From positions 626 to 12,201 of the forward strand of contig JAJBTG010000193.1 in NCBI GenBank assembly GCA_020860985.1: a DNA stretch of 11,576 bases, read 5' to 3'. Shown piece after piece: positions 1 to 6,764 of this stretch. The notes under the pieces were generated by a model, which was not told the origin of the DNA, did not search any database, and worked only from the letters and a program-made list of their open reading frames with translations. Position 1 is the stretch's first letter. Every line of letters starts with the position of its first letter. The stretch comes from Oscillospiraceae bacterium. Its GTDB lineage: Bacteria > Bacillota > Clostridia > UBA1381. A program made the translations under genes and the position numbers.

Positions 1-275
1 CCAATCCCGATTTCGAGGGCAACTCCGTTAAAATCGTTACGGCAACAATCGATTCGGAAAACACACCCAATTCCGACGGATATATCGCAAAGTTTACATT
101 TAAGGCTGTTACCGGTGATGAGGGAGTATTCATCCTTTCAAACGGATATAATTCCTCCGTCGGTTTTGACACATATGTGGACTTCACCGATGACATCGAT
201 ATATTTAGCTTTGTCGGAAACAGCATAAATATTGACTCTACTCCGGTTATAATCAATGCCGCCGAGGCGGAATAA
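1..275 (+). CDS. C-terminal fragment of a possible cohesin-like secreted protein (5' end outside window)
   Basis: An open frame enters from the left edge (first whole codon at position 3) and ends at TAA 273-275, giving about 90 residues. The sequence is rich in Asp, Asn, Ser, Thr and Val, with alternating hydrophobic residues typical of beta-sandwich extracellular domains. A stretch reading YIAKFTFKAVTGDEGVFIL resembles the closing strands of cohesin-type domains, which often have a pattern of the kind 'G-x-[IL]-A-x-F-x-F-x-A'. It ends in a short Ala/Glu tail. No dockerin, sortase motif or membrane anchor is visible in this part. Two hairpin terminators follow directly, so this is the last gene of its transcript. 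That the frame is coding is fairly secure; the cohesin resemblance is only pattern recognition and could equally reflect another Ig-like or adhesin domain. Confidence 0.65.
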   Translation, partial: NPDFEGNSVKIVTATIDSENTPNSDGYIAKFTFKAVTGDEGVFILSNGYNSSVGFDTYVDFTDDIDIFSFVGNSINIDSTPVIINAAEAE

Positions 276-291
276 CCGAAAATCATACGGC

Positions 292-321
292 AAAGGAGCT
301 GTCCGAAAGGGCAGCTTCTTT
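292..321 (+). terminator. Hairpin terminator of the upstream gene
   Basis: A 13-bp stem (292-304 with 309-321) contains two G-T wobbles and is closed by a GAAA tetraloop. The left arm begins AAAGG and the right arm ends TTCTTT, so the T tract is part of the stem. It lies 17 bases after the TAA of the upstream gene. This A-hairpin-T form is typical of Firmicutes intrinsic terminators. Confidence 0.75.
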
Positions 322-329
322 GCGATTAA

Positions 330-369
330 CGCATTTATTCGCCCGCGAATAAATGCGCCGGATTTTTTT
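330..369 (+). terminator. Second, tandem intrinsic terminator
   Basis: A perfect 12-bp stem (CGCATTTATTCG at 330-341 with its complement at 346-357) has a 4-base loop and is followed by CCGGA and a run of seven T (363-369). It is separated from the first hairpin by only 8 bases, so the upstream transcript appears to be doubly insulated from hydF. Confidence 0.8.
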
Positions 370-401
370 CACATACTGTTCGCGGGCAGAAAGGCTTAGG
401 C

Positions 402-434
402 GGATTAATGCAAAAACTCATTCTGTGTTAATCC
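402..434. repeat. Short inverted repeat upstream of hydF
   Basis: GGATTAA (402-408) and TTAATCC (428-434) are perfect 7-base inverted arms 19 bases apart, 15 bases before the hydF ATG. It could be an operator, a weak RNA hairpin covering the start region, or chance. No convincing -35/-10 pair is visible in 370-449, and no strong Shine-Dalgarno lies before the hydF ATG. Confidence 0.3.
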
Positions 435-449
435 ACAACGGATTTTATT

Positions 450-1640
450 ATGAAAAACACACCTATCGCTTTCCGTACCCACGTATCGATTTTCGGCAAT
501 ACAAACGCCGGAAAGTCCTCCCTTTTCAATAAGCTTATCGGTCAGGATATGATGATTGTTTCCAACACTCGCGGAACGACACCCGCTCCCGTAACAACGC
601 CAATGGTGGTTTTCCCCTACGGTCCGATAGCGTTGACGGACACGGCGTGACTCGGCGACGCCACGGAAATAGGCGAAAAGCGAGTTGAGAAAACGGAAAA
701 AATTCTCGACCGCACCGACTTCGCCGTGTACACCGCCGATTGCGCGGACTTCAACGAGGAGGATTACGCAAAAGCAAAATCACTGTTTAACAAAAGGAAA
801 ATCGGACATCTGCTTGTTTTTACAAAAACCGATTTGGGAATTTCGTCCGAGCTGAAGCAGAAATATCCCGATGCCGTTTCGGTGTCTATTTTCGATGACG
901 CAAGCATCGATGCTCTGAAAAAGCGTCTGATTGACGAGCTTACAAAAATAAATCCCGACAACGACACAATGATTGGCGATTTGCTCCCCGCCGGCAGCAC
1001 GGTAGTCATGGTTATCCCCATAGATTCCGAAGCACCCAAGGGCAGAATAATTCTTCCGCAGGTTCAATTCCTGCGCGACTGCCTTGACCACGGAATAAAA
1101 TGCGTCGCAACGCGCGACACTGAGCTTGAGGAAACCCTAAACGAGCTTAATAGAATCGATTTGGTTGTGACCGACTCACAGGCGTTTAAATTTGTTTCTT
1201 CGGTAGTCCCCAAGGAAATAATGCTCACTTCATTTTCAATGATGATGGCAAAAATGAAGGGGGATTTACGTCAGCTTATCAGAGGAGCGGACGCAATCGA
1301 CGGATTAAAGGACGGCAGCCGAGTATTGATGGCTGAGGCGTGTACGCACAACACCTCGCACGAGGACATCGGCAGAGTGAAAATTCCGAATTTGCTGCGT
1401 CGGCACACGGGCAAAAATTTAATATTTGATTATTATGTACACCATGACTTCCCGAAAAATCTCGGTGAATATGACCTCGTTATCCACTGCGGCGGCTGCA
1501 TGATAAACTCCCGCTCGATGAATAACCGAATCGAATTCTGCCGCGAAGTCGGCGTACCGATTACCAATTACGGAGTTGTCCTGGCATATCTGAACGGAAT
1601 TTTGGACAGGAGCAAAAGGGTTTTTGAAAATAAAATTTAA
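450..1640 (+). pseudogene. hydF: [FeFe]-hydrogenase H-cluster maturation GTPase HydF, interrupted by an in-frame TGA
   Basis: HydF is the GTPase and iron-sulfur scaffold that, with HydE and HydG, assembles the two-iron subcluster of [FeFe] hydrogenase in the cytoplasm. The reading frame spans 396 residue positions, the normal length for the family, but codon 67 (648-650) is TGA. Before it lie the P-loop GNTNAGKS (residues 16-23), the switch Thr pair at 43-44 and the first three residues of the G3 motif, D64-T65-A66. The TGA occupies the G3 glycine. After it the frame is intact for 329 more residues: LGDATEIGEKRVEKT follows at once, then a TKTD G4 motif (125-128), and the cluster-binding signature C298-x-H300-x46-C347-x-x-C350. 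If TGA stops translation, the products are a 66-residue P-loop fragment and possibly a fragment restarted near the GTG at 726, neither expected to work. A sequencing error, recent nonsense mutation or UGA read-through are all possible. No hydE, hydG or hydrogenase gene is in the window. Identity is very secure; functional status is open. Confidence 0.9.
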
Positions 1641-1671
1641 TGAGCGGTTTCATCGCTTAATAAATACAGCC

Positions 1672-1700
1672 TTGCATAAATCGGAAATTGATGGTATAAT
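1672..1700 (+). promoter_or_regulatory. Sigma-A promoter of argS
   Basis: TTGCAT (1672-1677), a 17-base spacer and a perfect TATAAT (1695-1700) lie downstream of the hydF stop. The predicted transcription start is about 1706-1708, exactly where the structured leader begins. argS therefore has its own promoter and a leader of about 120 bases. Confidence 0.75.
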
Positions 1701-1705
1701 GTTAA

Positions 1706-1753
1706 TCGGGCGTGCGTGTCCGCACGATGCCGCAAAAGGCTCCCGACATTTTT
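1706..1753 (+). ncRNA. Structured leader RNA of argS, possible attenuator
   Basis: The predicted transcript starts with a compact fold. P1 is TCGGG 1706-1710 with CCCGA 1742-1746. P2 is CGTGCG 1711-1716 with CGCACG 1721-1726 (loop TGTC). P3 is GCC 1729-1731 with GGC 1738-1740 (loop GCAAAA). Together these make a three-way junction, followed by CA and five T (1749-1753). An alternative pairing, GGC 1709-1711 with GCC 1729-1731 stacked on the same P2, would break P1 and P3, so a two-state switch is conceivable. I see no T-box sequence (no AGGGTGG-type antiterminator bulge) and recognise no known riboswitch. It could be an attenuator, a protein-bound leader or simply a stable 5' end. Confidence 0.45.
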
Positions 1754-1754
1754 G

Positions 1755-1778
1755 GTACTTTTGTACGCACAAAAGTAC
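1755..1778. repeat. Perfect 10-bp palindrome in the argS leader
   Basis: GTACTTTTGT (1755-1764) and ACAAAAGTAC (1769-1778) form a perfect stem around the loop ACGC. The hairpin sits 48 bases before the argS ATG and right after the T run of the structured leader. Palindromes of this kind recur as short interspersed elements in many bacterial genomes; in this window it occurs once. It might act as a leader hairpin or as a decayed terminator. Confidence 0.5.
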
Positions 1779-1826
1779 ATATTGATATATTGCAAAAATT
1801 AGTTTTGCCTATTAAGGAGAATCACA

Positions 1827-3527
1827 ATGAATTTTAAAGAATACGTAGCAGACAAAATAACCGAAGCAACCGGTCTTGACAGAAATACGGTTGAAAGCGC
1901 GCTTGAAACTCCGCCCGACGAAAAAATGGGGGATTTGGCATTCCCATGTTTTCCTCTTGCAAAGGTAATGCGTAAGGCTCCGCCGCTCATCGCCAAAGAG
2001 CTTGCGGAAAAATTCACCTCGGACAAGTATATAGACAGAGCCGAAGCGGCGGGCGGTTATCTTAATTTTTTCTTTAACCGCGCTGAATTTGAAAAGGAAA
2101 CCGTCAACGCGGTTATGTCGGCGGGAGAAGCCTGGGGAAGCTCGGAGTTGGGAGTCGGAAAAACCGTGCTCGTCGAATACTCCTCGCCCAATATCGCCAA
2201 GCCGTTCCATATCGGTCATTTATTCTCGACCGCCGTCGGTAAATCTCTGCCGAGAATCTACAAGCATCTGGGATATAATGTGCAGTCCCTCAACCATTTG
2301 GGCGACTGGGGAACGCAGTTCGGAAAGCTTATCTCGGCATATAAGCGTTGGGGCGACAAGGATGTAATCGACAAGGACCCTATAAAAGAGCTGTTAAAGA
2401 TTTACGTGAAATTCCATGAGGAGGCAAAGGAGCATCCCGAGCTTGAGGACGAAGCGCGCGAATATTTCAAAAAACTTGAGGACGGCGATAAGGAAACAAC
2501 CGATCTGTGGAAGTATTTCAGAGATATAAGCCTTGTAGAGTTTAAGCGCGTCTATGATATGCTCGGCGTTAAATTCGACTCGTACAACGGCGAGGCGTTT
2601 TATTCGGATAAAATGCAGGAGGTTGTTGACATTCTCGACGAAAAAGGACTGCTTACCGAGAGCGAGGGCGCTAAGGTTGTAGACCTTTCCGAGCTGAATA
2701 TTCCTCCCTGCATCATTCTTAAATCGGACGGCGCAACAATCTATGCGACGCGAGATATTGCCGCCGCACTGTACCGTCACCGCACATACGATTTTGACAA
2801 AAACATCTATGTTGTAGGCACTCCGCAGGTGCTGCACTTTAAGCAGATTTTTGCGGTTATGGAAAAGGCAGACTGGGACTGGAGCAAAAATTGCTCGCAT
2901 ATCGGCTTCGGACTTGTAAAGCTTCCGGGTAAAAATATGTCTACACGAAACGGCGACGTTGTATTCCTTGAGGAGGTTCTTAACGAATCAATAGAAAAAA
3001 CCCGCGCGATAATCGAAACAAACAGTCCGAGCATGGAGAACAAGGATGAGGTAGCGAAAAAAATCGGCATCGGCGCGATTTTGTACACTTTCCTGAAAAA
3101 TTCACGCGAAAAGGATATTATTTTCTCCTGGGACACAATGCTCGACTTTGAGGGCGAATCCGCTCCCTATTGTCAATACGGCTACGCCCGCGGCAGAAGT
3201 ATTCTGCGCCGCGCGGAGGGAATAGACTACAGTGATGCCGACCTCTCAAAGGCTGTTTCAGATGAGGAATATGCGCTTGTAAAGCAGCTTTATTCCTTCG
3301 GAGACGCGGTAAAGGATGCCGCAGATAAAAATGAACCGTTCTATATAAACAGGTACGTCACAAATCTTACAAAGGCTTTCAATAAATTCTACAACACAAA
3401 TCCGATTTTAAAGGATGATGTTGATGAGGAAACAAAAAAGGCCCGTCTTGCTATTGTTGACGCGTCAACGCGGGTTATTAAAACAGCTCTCGGCTTACTC
3501 GGTATCGAAACCGTGGAAAGTATGTAG
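1827..3527 (+). CDS. argS: Arginyl-tRNA synthetase
   Basis: Class I synthetase that charges tRNA-Arg with arginine using ATP in the cytoplasm. The 566-residue product has the normal length. An N-terminal Add-1 type domain (about residues 1-110) is followed by the Rossmann catalytic core. This carries the HIGH motif at H128-I129-G130-H131 within SPNIAKPFHIGH, and the KMSKS equivalent M371-S372-T373-R374 followed by NGD, the form typical of bacterial ArgS. The C-terminal DALR anticodon-binding domain begins around YCQYGYARGRSILRRAE. The start is fixed by AAGGAGA at 1814-1820, six bases before the ATG. It is transcribed from its own promoter through a structured leader and ends in a strong hairpin terminator, so it appears monocistronic. 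The frame is intact and ends in TAG. Confidence 0.97.
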   Translation: MNFKEYVADKITEATGLDRNTVESALETPPDEKMGDLAFPCFPLAKVMRKAPPLIAKELAEKFTSDKYIDRAEAAGGYLNFFFNRAEFEKETVNAVMSAGEAWGSSELGVGKTVLVEYSSPNIAKPFHIGHLFSTAVGKSLPRIYKHLGYNVQSLNHLGDWGTQFGKLISAYKRWGDKDVIDKDPIKELLKIYVKFHEEAKEHPELEDEAREYFKKLEDGDKETTDLWKYFRDISLVEFKRVYDMLGVKFDSYNGEAFYSDKMQEVVDILDEKGLLTESEGAKVVDLSELNIPPCIILKSDGATIYATRDIAAALYRHRTYDFDKNIYVVGTPQVLHFKQIFAVMEKADWDWSKNCSHIGFGLVKLPGKNMSTRNGDVVFLEEVLNESIEKTRAIIETNSPSMENKDEVAKKIGIGAILYTFLKNSREKDIIFSWDTMLDFEGESAPYCQYGYARGRSILRRAEGIDYSDADLSKAVSDEEYALVKQLYSFGDAVKDAADKNEPFYINRYVTNLTKAFNKFYNTNPILKDDVDEETKKARLAIVDASTRVIKTALGLLGIETVESM

Positions 3528-3577
3528 CCGCGATTAATTACTCAATTTAAATTTTCGGAACATCGGCTCACCCAATA

Positions 3578-3624
3578 AAAAGCTCCCGAATTTAACCTTT
3601 GGTCAAATTCGGGAGCTTTTCATT
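3578..3624. terminator. Bidirectional terminator between argS and the ABC operon
   Basis: A perfect 16-bp stem (AAAAGCTCCCGAATTT at 3578-3593 with its complement at 3605-3620) surrounds an 11-base loop that can pair further as ACC/GGT. The plus strand ends in TTTTCATTTT. The left arm starts with an A run, so the minus strand also ends in a T run. It lies between convergent transcription units and can serve both. Confidence 0.85.
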
Positions 3625-3630
3625 TTAACT

Positions 3631-3708
3631 AAAAGTAAGATATCCCCCGCCTCTATAGGCGGCGGGTTCCACTTACTTTTTTCAGTGGCGGTACAATCCG
3701 CCACTGAA
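3631..3708. repeat. Composite double-hairpin element, possible IS200/IS605-type end or relic
   Basis: Two adjoining palindromes. The first has a perfect 9-bp outer stem (AAAAGTAAG 3631-3639 with CTTACTTTT 3672-3680), an internal loop (ATAT against TTCCA), and a GC-rich inner stem: CCC-CCGCC 3644-3651 with GGCGG 3658-3662 and GGG 3664-3666, leaving C3663 bulged, around the loop TCTATA. The second is a perfect 11-bp stem (TTCAGTGGCGG 3681-3691 with CCGCCACTGAA 3698-3708). Imperfect GC-rich hairpins with an extrahelical base next to AT-rich flanks recall the ends of IS200/IS605 elements and their small derivatives. No tnpA or tnpB gene is present, so this is a resemblance only. The first hairpin plus its T6 could instead act as a plus-strand terminator. 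Confidence 0.45.
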
Positions 3709-3720
3709 ATGTTGAATGAC

Positions 3721-3740
3721 GGGGCAAAGCCCCTTATTAA
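3721..3740. terminator. Small GC hairpin just downstream of the ABC ATPase gene
   Basis: GGGGC (3721-3725) and GCCCC (3729-3733) form a 5-bp stem with an AAA loop, followed on the plus strand by TTATTAA. It lies 16 bases beyond the ATPase stop codon. On the minus strand no T run follows, so its role as that operon's terminator is doubtful. The 16-bp hairpin further on is the better candidate. Confidence 0.35.
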
Positions 3741-3748
3741 ATATTCTT

Positions 3749-4522
3749 CTAATTACCGCATTCAATGCTTATTTCATTGAATATCTTCAGATAATCATTA
3801 ATTGTCCTTTTCTGCTTTTCCTCTCCGGAAATATCCATTATAATTCCGCCCTCATGCATCATAACGGCTCGCGTTCCGTATTCAACGGCGTAACGCAAAT
3901 TATGAGTTACCATGAGAGTGGTAATCTTTTTTTCCGTTACAATTTTTTCGGTAAGCATCATAACCGTGTCCGAGGATTTGGGGTCAAGCGCCGCGGTATG
4001 CTCGTCAAGCAGGAGCAAATCGGGTCTTGTCATGGTTGCCATGATAAGCGCGAGAGCCTGCCTTTGTCCGCCGGAAAGCGATCCCGCCGAAGTTGAAAGT
4101 CGATTCTCAAGTCCCATTCCCAAAAGCTCAAGCTGGGAACGGTAAAAATCCTTTCTCTGACGGTTCAGTCCAAAAGAGAGTCCGTAGCTTTTTCCCTTGT
4201 TGTCGGCTATTGACATATTTTCCCATATCGTCATTGACGGACAGGTTCCCATGGACGGGTCCTGAAAGACCCTCCCTATTCTTCCGGCGCGCTTAAAATT
4301 CTTCATTCCGTTAAGCTACTCGCCGGCAAGAATAACATCTCCGCCGTCTACGGGCATATCACCCGACACAATATTGAGCATGGTGGTTTTACCCGAACCG
4401 TTCGAGCCGATAACTCCGACAAACTCGCCGTCGTTTACGGTAAGATTGAAATCCGAAAACAGAACCTTTTCATCGATAGTTCCTCTGTTAAAGGTTTTAT
4501 ATATGTTTGAAAGCTCAAGCAT
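3749..4522 (-). pseudogene. ABC transporter ATP-binding protein, interrupted by an in-frame TAG
   Basis: This is the ATPase of the importer encoded by the two overlapping genes upstream. The frame from ATG 4522 to TAG 3751-3749 spans 257 positions, a normal length, but codon 69 (4318-4316) is TAG. Before it are the N-terminal strands and Walker A GSNGSGKT (39-46). After it, in the same frame, come KRAGRIGRVFQDP with Q-loop Q87, the signature LSGGQ (149-153), Walker B LLLLDE (D173, E174), the ALD D-loop (178-180) and the H-loop H207 in VTHN. Every ATPase motif is therefore conserved, yet Walker A is severed from the rest. In relatives the stop position is commonly Asp, in a 'GEDVTKLPEYKRA'-like stretch that aligns without gaps. 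A restart at ATG 4306 would lack the P-loop. The start overlaps the permease end by 8 bases (ATGCTTGA). Either a recent nonsense mutation or a sequencing error is likely. Confidence 0.85.
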
Positions 4523-5414
4523 TCTTCTTCACCCCGGCTTTCTTCTTCAATACAAACTCGTTAAGTACAAGCGTCAGTATAAACAGAATCGTAATCATCA
4601 AATTTGTATCCTGCGAACGCAAGCCCGCCGCGAGCGCGATGGAAATACACGCCTTATAGACAATCATTCCAAGCAACACGCCCGTTGTTATACGCAAAAA
4701 TTTAATCTTCTTGAAAACAGTCGAGCCTATGATAACAGCCGCAAGTCCCATTACGACAGTACCCGTTCCCGCGCCGACATTGAACGCTTTGCCGTACTGA
4801 CAATAAACAGCTCCGGCAAGCGAAACAAGTCCGTTCGCGATTGACAAGCCTATAATTTTAACAGTGCCCGGATTTTTGGCAAGGGTTATAACAAGCTTCT
4901 CATTGTCCCCCACGCTTCTCAGCAAAAATCCCGACTTTGTACGCATATACCAGTCAAGCGCAAATTTTGCAACAAGCGCGATTACAAGTATAATTACAAG
5001 CTTTGAATACATGGTAAAGTGTCCGTTTCCGAACAGGAAGGATGTCTGCGAAAAAATCGTCGGCGTTTCCATGCTTAAAAAGTCCGACGCCTTACCGACG
5101 ATGCTGTAGTTTACCGAATATAGCGCCGTCATGGTAAGAATACCGCAAAGCAGATTTCGTATTTTGAGCTTTACATTTAAGAAACCCGTAAAGGCTCCGG
5201 CTATGCACCCCGCGCCAAACGCGGCGATTAGCGCAAGCCACGGATTAAGCCCATTGTTTATCATCACAAAGCAAACGGCAATACCGAGCGGGAACGTTCC
5301 GTCAACGGATAAATCGGGAAAATCGAGAATGGTGTAGGTTATATAAACGCCCATCGCCATTATCCCGTATATAAGTCCCTGCTCAAGTATACCGATTATC
5401 AGTCCCTCTATCAT
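4515..5414 (-). CDS. ABC transporter permease, BPD_transp_2 family
   Basis: Inner-membrane channel subunit of the importer. The 299-residue product is strongly hydrophobic, with about eight or nine predicted membrane spans starting at the N-terminus (GLIIGILEQGLIYGIMAMGVYITYTI, split here as one long span). The conserved early motif is FPDLSVDGTFPLG. A long cytoplasmic segment, MRTKSGFLLRSVGDNEKLV, precedes later spans and resembles the ATPase-contact loop of branched-chain amino acid type permeases. It ends with a Lys-rich tail. Its ATG overlaps the TGA of the substrate-binding gene (ATGA, 5414-5411) and its own TGA overlaps the ATPase start, so translation of all three genes is probably coupled. 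There is no strong Shine-Dalgarno of its own. The family is clear; the substrate is not decided by sequence. Confidence 0.92.
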   Translation of the reverse strand: MIEGLIIGILEQGLIYGIMAMGVYITYTILDFPDLSVDGTFPLGIAVCFVMINNGLNPWLALIAAFGAGCIAGAFTGFLNVKLKIRNLLCGILTMTALYSVNYSIVGKASDFLSMETPTIFSQTSFLFGNGHFTMYSKLVIILVIALVAKFALDWYMRTKSGFLLRSVGDNEKLVITLAKNPGTVKIIGLSIANGLVSLAGAVYCQYGKAFNVGAGTGTVVMGLAAVIIGSTVFKKIKFLRITTGVLLGMIVYKACISIALAAGLRSQDTNLMITILFILTLVLNEFVLKKKAGVKKNA

Positions 5415-6430
5415 GATTCGGACGGAGTATTCTTGACCTCAGCTCTGTCCGCGATTGACTGCGGAATCGTTACTCCGATTTTTTCGGCTGCGTCAGTGTT
5501 GATTGTTATTTTGCTTTCAGTCATAGTTTCATAGGGAATTGTTGAGATGTCCTCGCCCTTTAACACTCTTGCCGCCATAACTCCGGCTTTGTTGCCAAGC
5601 TCGATATAGTCTATGCCGGCGGATGCGATACATCCGTTTCCTACCTGCTCCTCCTCGCTTCCGAATACGGGGATATTATTAGCGGTTGCCTTCTCGATAA
5701 GAACGGGAAGATTTGCAACTACGGTATTGTCCGTCAAATTCGAGATACAATCAACCTCACTTACAAGAATATCAGCCGCCTGCGGAATTTCAGCCGCATT
5801 TGTTATGCCCTTTTCAACAAGCTCAAAACCGTACTCGCCGACCTTTTCCTTATAGCTTTCGATTGTCGAAACCGAATTTGCCTCGCTTGTTGTATAGATA
5901 ATACCTATTTTGGTTGCGTCCGGAAGCATTTCGCGAATCAGTGCAAGCTGCGCGTCAACGGGAAGCATATCCGAAACACCGGTGATACCCTCCATAGCCT
6001 GTGTTTCGCTTTCCGCAAGATTAGCGGAAACCGGATCAGAAACAGCGTTGAATATTACGGGAATACCCGCTTCAAACGCGGCGTTGTAGCAAGCCTGTGC
6101 GGACGGAGTCGCGATACCGCATATCAAGTCCACACCCTGCGAAACAAACTGCTGTGCAATCTGCGTGTTTGTAGCATCGTCGCCCTTAGCTGACTGCGAT
6201 ATAATCTCATATTCGATGCCCTCGGCAGTAAGTCCCTGCTCAAAGCCCTCGCGGCAGTTGTCAAGCGACGGATGATCCGCGTACTGCAAAACGCCGATTT
6301 TATATGTCGTTCCCTCGGCAACGTTATCAGCTGCGTTATCAACCGCGTTATCGCCGCCGCAGCCCGCGAGAGATACCGCGCAAAGCGCAGCCGCGATTCC
6401 CATTACCATTACCTTTTTCAAATTCTTCAT
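5411..6430 (-). CDS. ABC transporter substrate-binding lipoprotein, TrpX/ABC_sub_bind family
   Basis: Extracellular solute receptor of the importer, anchored to the outer face of the membrane. The 339-residue product starts with a lipoprotein signal: positively charged MKNLKK, a hydrophobic core and the lipobox L21-A22-G23-C24. A short Asp/Asn/Ala linker leads into a two-lobed periplasmic-binding fold that begins YKIGVLQYADHPSLDNCREGF. That opening is characteristic of the ABC_sub_bind (TrpX-like) family, in which 'HP-x-LD-x-x-x-x-GF' recurs. The first lobe includes QGVDLICGIATPSAQA, a typical strand-helix unit. Homologues are often annotated as tryptophan or tyrosine importers, but that is family knowledge and not shown here. 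The start has GAAGGGAG eight bases upstream. It is the first gene of the operon, with its own promoter and a leader of about 110 bases in which I see no T-box. Confidence 0.93.
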   Translation of the reverse strand: MKNLKKVMVMGIAAALCAVSLAGCGGDNAVDNAADNVAEGTTYKIGVLQYADHPSLDNCREGFEQGLTAEGIEYEIISQSAKGDDATNTQIAQQFVSQGVDLICGIATPSAQACYNAAFEAGIPVIFNAVSDPVSANLAESETQAMEGITGVSDMLPVDAQLALIREMLPDATKIGIIYTTSEANSVSTIESYKEKVGEYGFELVEKGITNAAEIPQAADILVSEVDCISNLTDNTVVANLPVLIEKATANNIPVFGSEEEQVGNGCIASAGIDYIELGNKAGVMAARVLKGEDISTIPYETMTESKITINTDAAEKIGVTIPQSIADRAEVKNTPSES

Positions 6431-6523
6431 TTAAATTTCTCCCTTCTTTTGAAAAAAACAGAAACCCTCAAAGATAAAATCCATGAGAGCGCAGCTATCA
6501 TTGTGTAAAATATGCTTATCTGT

Positions 6524-6540
6524 TCTAATCTCATCTAATC
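6524..6540. repeat. Direct repeat near the ABC operon transcription start
   Basis: TCTAATC occurs at 6524-6530 and again at 6534-6540, ten bases apart (one helical turn). On the minus strand this reads GATTAGA twice, at about the start of the transcript. The spacing suits a dimeric regulator, but no known operator is recognised. Confidence 0.3.
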
Positions 6541-6547
6541 ATTATAC

Positions 6548-6577
6548 ATTATACTAAATTTAACATATGTTTGTCAA
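6548..6577 (-). promoter_or_regulatory. Sigma-A promoter of the ABC transporter operon
   Basis: On the minus strand a perfect TTGACA (6577-6572) and a perfect TATAAT (6553-6548) are separated by 18 bases. Transcription is expected to start near 6541, leaving a leader of about 110 bases to the ATG at 6430. The spacer contains the 10-base palindrome AACATATGTT (6562-6571), abutting the -35 box, which could be a repressor site. Confidence 0.75.
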
Positions 6578-6693
6578 TAGTTTTTTATCGCGGAAATCGA
6601 TTTTCATATTTGAATCGCGGCGCTTCAATACGGAGGGTTTATACAAGCTTTTCGATGCAAAAATTTTATTTTAATGTAGGATTTCATATTCTC

Positions 6694-6722
6694 TTGACAT
6701 CCGAGGAAAGATTTTATATAAT
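6694..6722 (+). promoter_or_regulatory. Consensus sigma-A promoter of alaS
   Basis: TTGACA (6694-6699), a 17-base spacer and TATAAT (6717-6722) match the housekeeping consensus exactly. The start should fall near 6729, giving a leader of only about 36 bases. That is too short for a T-box or other riboswitch, so strong and largely unregulated expression is expected. The 120 bases between this and the opposing promoter hold nothing I can identify. Confidence 0.85.
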
Positions 6723-6764
6723 AATACAATAATGAACAGACTATATACTAAAGGAGATATTATA

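Noticed and set aside
648..684. Selenocysteine insertion at the hydF TGA, with a hairpin just downstream (CTCG 651-654 with CGAG 681-684; CGCC 659-662 with GGCG 672-675).
   Set aside because: The stem is short and broken by a large internal loop, and its 9-base loop lacks a clear bacterial SECIS shape. The residue expected at this GTPase position is glycine, not cysteine, so Sec would make no sense.
4316..4318. Pyrrolysine or amber recoding in the ABC ATPase.
   Set aside because: TAG is used as an ordinary stop at the ends of argS, alaS and this same ATPase gene, and no downstream insertion structure is evident.
6431..6541. T-box or riboswitch in the leader of the ABC operon.
   Set aside because: The leader is about 110 bases, and I find no conserved T-box bulge, no strong nested helices and no terminator-antiterminator pair.
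6587..6620. Direct repeat ATCGCGG (6587-6593 and 6614-6620) between the divergent promoters.
   Set aside because: A seven-base repeat with a 20-base gap, off both promoters, is within chance expectation and has no further support.
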